This document shows, piece by piece, positions 62,350 through 64,000 of a DNA stretch of 64,000 bases. The notes beneath the pieces were generated by a model. The model made no database searches. It saw only the letters and a list, made by a program, of their open reading frames with translations, and was not told where the DNA came from. Source of the stretch: Prorocentrum cordatum (Eukaryota; Sar; Dinophyceae; Prorocentrales; Prorocentraceae). The stretch is taken from the NCBI GenBank assembly GCA_963575745.1, contig CAUYUJ010000336.1, forward strand, positions 186,001 through 250,000, written 5' to 3'. Made by a program: the position numbers and the translations under genes. Within the stretch, counting starts at the first letter, position 1. Every line of letters begins with the position of its first letter.

Positions 62350-63680
62350 GAGCGCCTCGTAGGGCCTTTTGAGTGGTTTTTGAAGGAATTCGTGATGAAC
62401 ATCAAGCCTCTTGGTGGCCTCTGAAGGGCCTCGTGGGGACCTCTTTGTGGTTTCGTGGGTGCGTATAAGAGGCCGTTTGGTTTTCAGATGCCGTCTTGGA
62501 GACCCCATTGGGCTGTGTGGAGTTTCTATTGGGACGCTTTCGGGCCGTCTTGCAATTGTTTGGGGCCCCTTTAGGGGCGTCTTGCGGGCCCCTTGGGCTG
62601 TCGTGAGGCCTTTGGGCCATTCTCGGGGCTGCGTTGGGGCCCTCTTGGGCCGTCTTGGCGCTACCTTGGAGGCACCTGAGGCCGTCTCAGGCAGTCGGAA
62701 GCCCGAAAAGGTGAGAACGCCAAAACAGGCTCTAACAGCCCAAGGGGAATCGATGAGGATGGCCTTGTCGTGCCTTCCTGAAGGGCCTGTTGAAGCCCCC
62801 GCGGGCAGTATTGGGGCCTCTGGGGTGCCTCTGGGCATCTGTGGGTTCAGAAGGGAACACTTGGGTCTTCGGAGGCGATCTTGGGGGCCTCCAGTGGCAG
62901 TCTTGGGGCCGCTTGGGTCTCTTCAGGGCCGCCTTGGAAGTCTCGTGGGTCCCCGTAGGGCCCGCTAGGGGCTGTCCTGGGGGCCTCTTGAGCCGTCTTT
63001 GGGCTCTCTCAGCCAGTGTCGGGGCCCATTTGTCGCTTCTTTCGCCGTCGCGGGGGCTACCTTGGCGGCCTCTGGGGTCGTTTTGGGCCGCAGGAAGCAC
63101 ATCCAGGCGAGGACGCGAATATCATTGAAACAGTAAGGGGAGTCAATGAGTTGAGTCTCTTCGGGTCCTCCTGGAGGACCTTTTGGAGCCCTCTTGGGCA
63201 GCATCGGGGCCCGCGCACCAGCGACGGTGCGCCTGCCACCCGCACGGGCCGCTGGCTTCTGATCGGCGATGGCAGTTCCAATTGGGCAGCATCGTGCGCG
63301 TCTATGGCCGTCATGATTTCGTTTTGGACCGTCGTGAGTCCACTTGAGGTTGTCTGTGAGACATTTCGGGGCCATCGAGGTCGCCCTTGGGGCCATGTTG
63401 GGCGTCTTTAGGCCATCCGGGATCGTCTCGGATGCCATCTTGGACCATCTCGGCAACCTGGAATGTGTTATTTAGGGATTTGTTTTGGTACATGGGAACG
63501 TGTTCGGAAGGTTTCGAAGAGACACTATCCAGCACGCCGGCGACCCTCCTTGCACGCAGCGGAGGCCCAGTCCGCCAACGAATTTGAGTCTTGGACCAGA
63601 GGCCTCCCTCAGGGGCCTCTCGGAGGCCTCATGTTTGGGACTCTTGGGGTCTTTTCGATGCTTCAGGCGAGAGAGGGGTG
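62350..63680 (+). repeat. ~0.38-kb satellite family, right locus
   Basis: Core words GGTGAGAACGCCAAAACAGG (62710) and GGCGAGGACGCGAATATCAT (63106) are 396 bp apart. A related word, GGAATTCGTGATGAACATC, lies at about 62385 and a weaker one near 63461. TTGGGGCC/TCTTGGGCCGTC sequence fills the spaces. Same orientation as 18380-18970. Confidence 0.65.
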
Positions 63681-63689
63681 TAAATATTC

Positions 63690-63802
63690 ATAGAGAAAAA
63701 GAGAGAAAGAGGGAGAGAGAGAGAGAGAGAGAGCGAGAGAGGGAGAGAGTGAGGGGAGAGAGAGAGAGAGAGAGAGAGCAAACGACAGAGAGAGAGAGGG
63801 GT
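63690..63802 (+). repeat. (GA)n tract
   Basis: GAGAGA with GGGAGA/GCGAGA interruptions for about 110 bp. Confidence 0.9.
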
Positions 63803-64000
63803 GAATGGACCGAGGGAGCGTTGTGAGTATCCACATTGCTCGCCAGTCGTATTATCGCACGGTCCCCAAAGGGCTACATGAAGGAGAACTTGATCTCTGG
63901 TCAGATGGGTCATAATCCTTCTCCTAGCAGGTTCTGCTCTAGCTATTGAGTGTTTCCCCTGTTGCATTCACGAGGCTGGGGCGCACGGGGCGGCGACCTC
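63803..64000. other. No gene recognised at the right edge
   Basis: Ordinary sequence, no motif. Confidence 0.45.

Noticed and set aside
61564-62424. Acidic 286-codon plus-strand frame (poly-Asp)
   Set aside because: Encoded by the (GAT)n array; unique sequence only at its two ends.

Overview
The window reads as nuclear DNA of a dinoflagellate. The main evidence is the dinoflagellate spliced-leader (SL) sequence: a full 22-nt match in reverse complement at 8450-8471, a copy with one internal difference at 18049-18070, and a partial copy at 60607-60623. Supporting evidence is high GC, very low gene density, very abundant simple repeats, and dinoflagellate-style LINE and Copia polyproteins. The species cannot be named from the sequence. 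Family assignments come from recognised motifs only; no database search was run.

Layout. 1-2002 has no gene, only two small hairpin repeats and the left edge of a ~75-bp minisatellite. 2003-8474 is a complete minus-strand LINE (LINE1). It carries an SL at its 5' end, an A-rich 3' end and a 13-bp target-site duplication, and it splits that minisatellite, which resumes at 8475-8935. 9000-13780 is degenerate repeats, (GGA)n and several dispersed repeat families. 13990-18070 is a second minus-strand LINE (LINE2), also headed by an SL copy. 18.4-20.8 kb holds a ~0.38-kb-period satellite. 22.9-24.5 kb is possibly degenerate coding sequence, and 24.66-25.06 kb is a decayed copy of a secreted GDPHLQ/VWD-like gene. 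26-40 kb is mostly mini- and microsatellites.

40302-47527 is a complete Ty1/copia element: two 146-bp LTRs, a GTGGG duplication, a primer-binding-site match, and gag, protease, integrase, partial RT and RNase H relics. 48.7-49.4 kb holds an RT/RNase H relic of another retroelement. 49.9-54.5 kb is (GGA)n and (GAT)n. 55801-56883 is the one convincing host gene: an intronless reading frame for a secreted protein with a galactose-binding-like and a GDPHLQ/VWD-like domain, apparently cut off at its 3' end. 57.5-60.6 kb is a third minus-strand LINE (LINE3). It has endonuclease and C-terminal regions but no RT, and SL-like sequence at its 5' end. 61.7-64 kb is (GAT)n and more of the ~0.38-kb satellite.

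The strongest biological signal is that all three LINEs carry SL sequence at their 5' ends. For LINE1 the insertion boundaries can be reconstructed to the base, so the inserted molecule was evidently a cDNA of a trans-spliced LINE transcript. Almost all long open frames in the window (poly-Pro, poly-Glu, poly-Asp, poly-His, poly-Met) are read-through of triplet repeats and are not annotated as genes.
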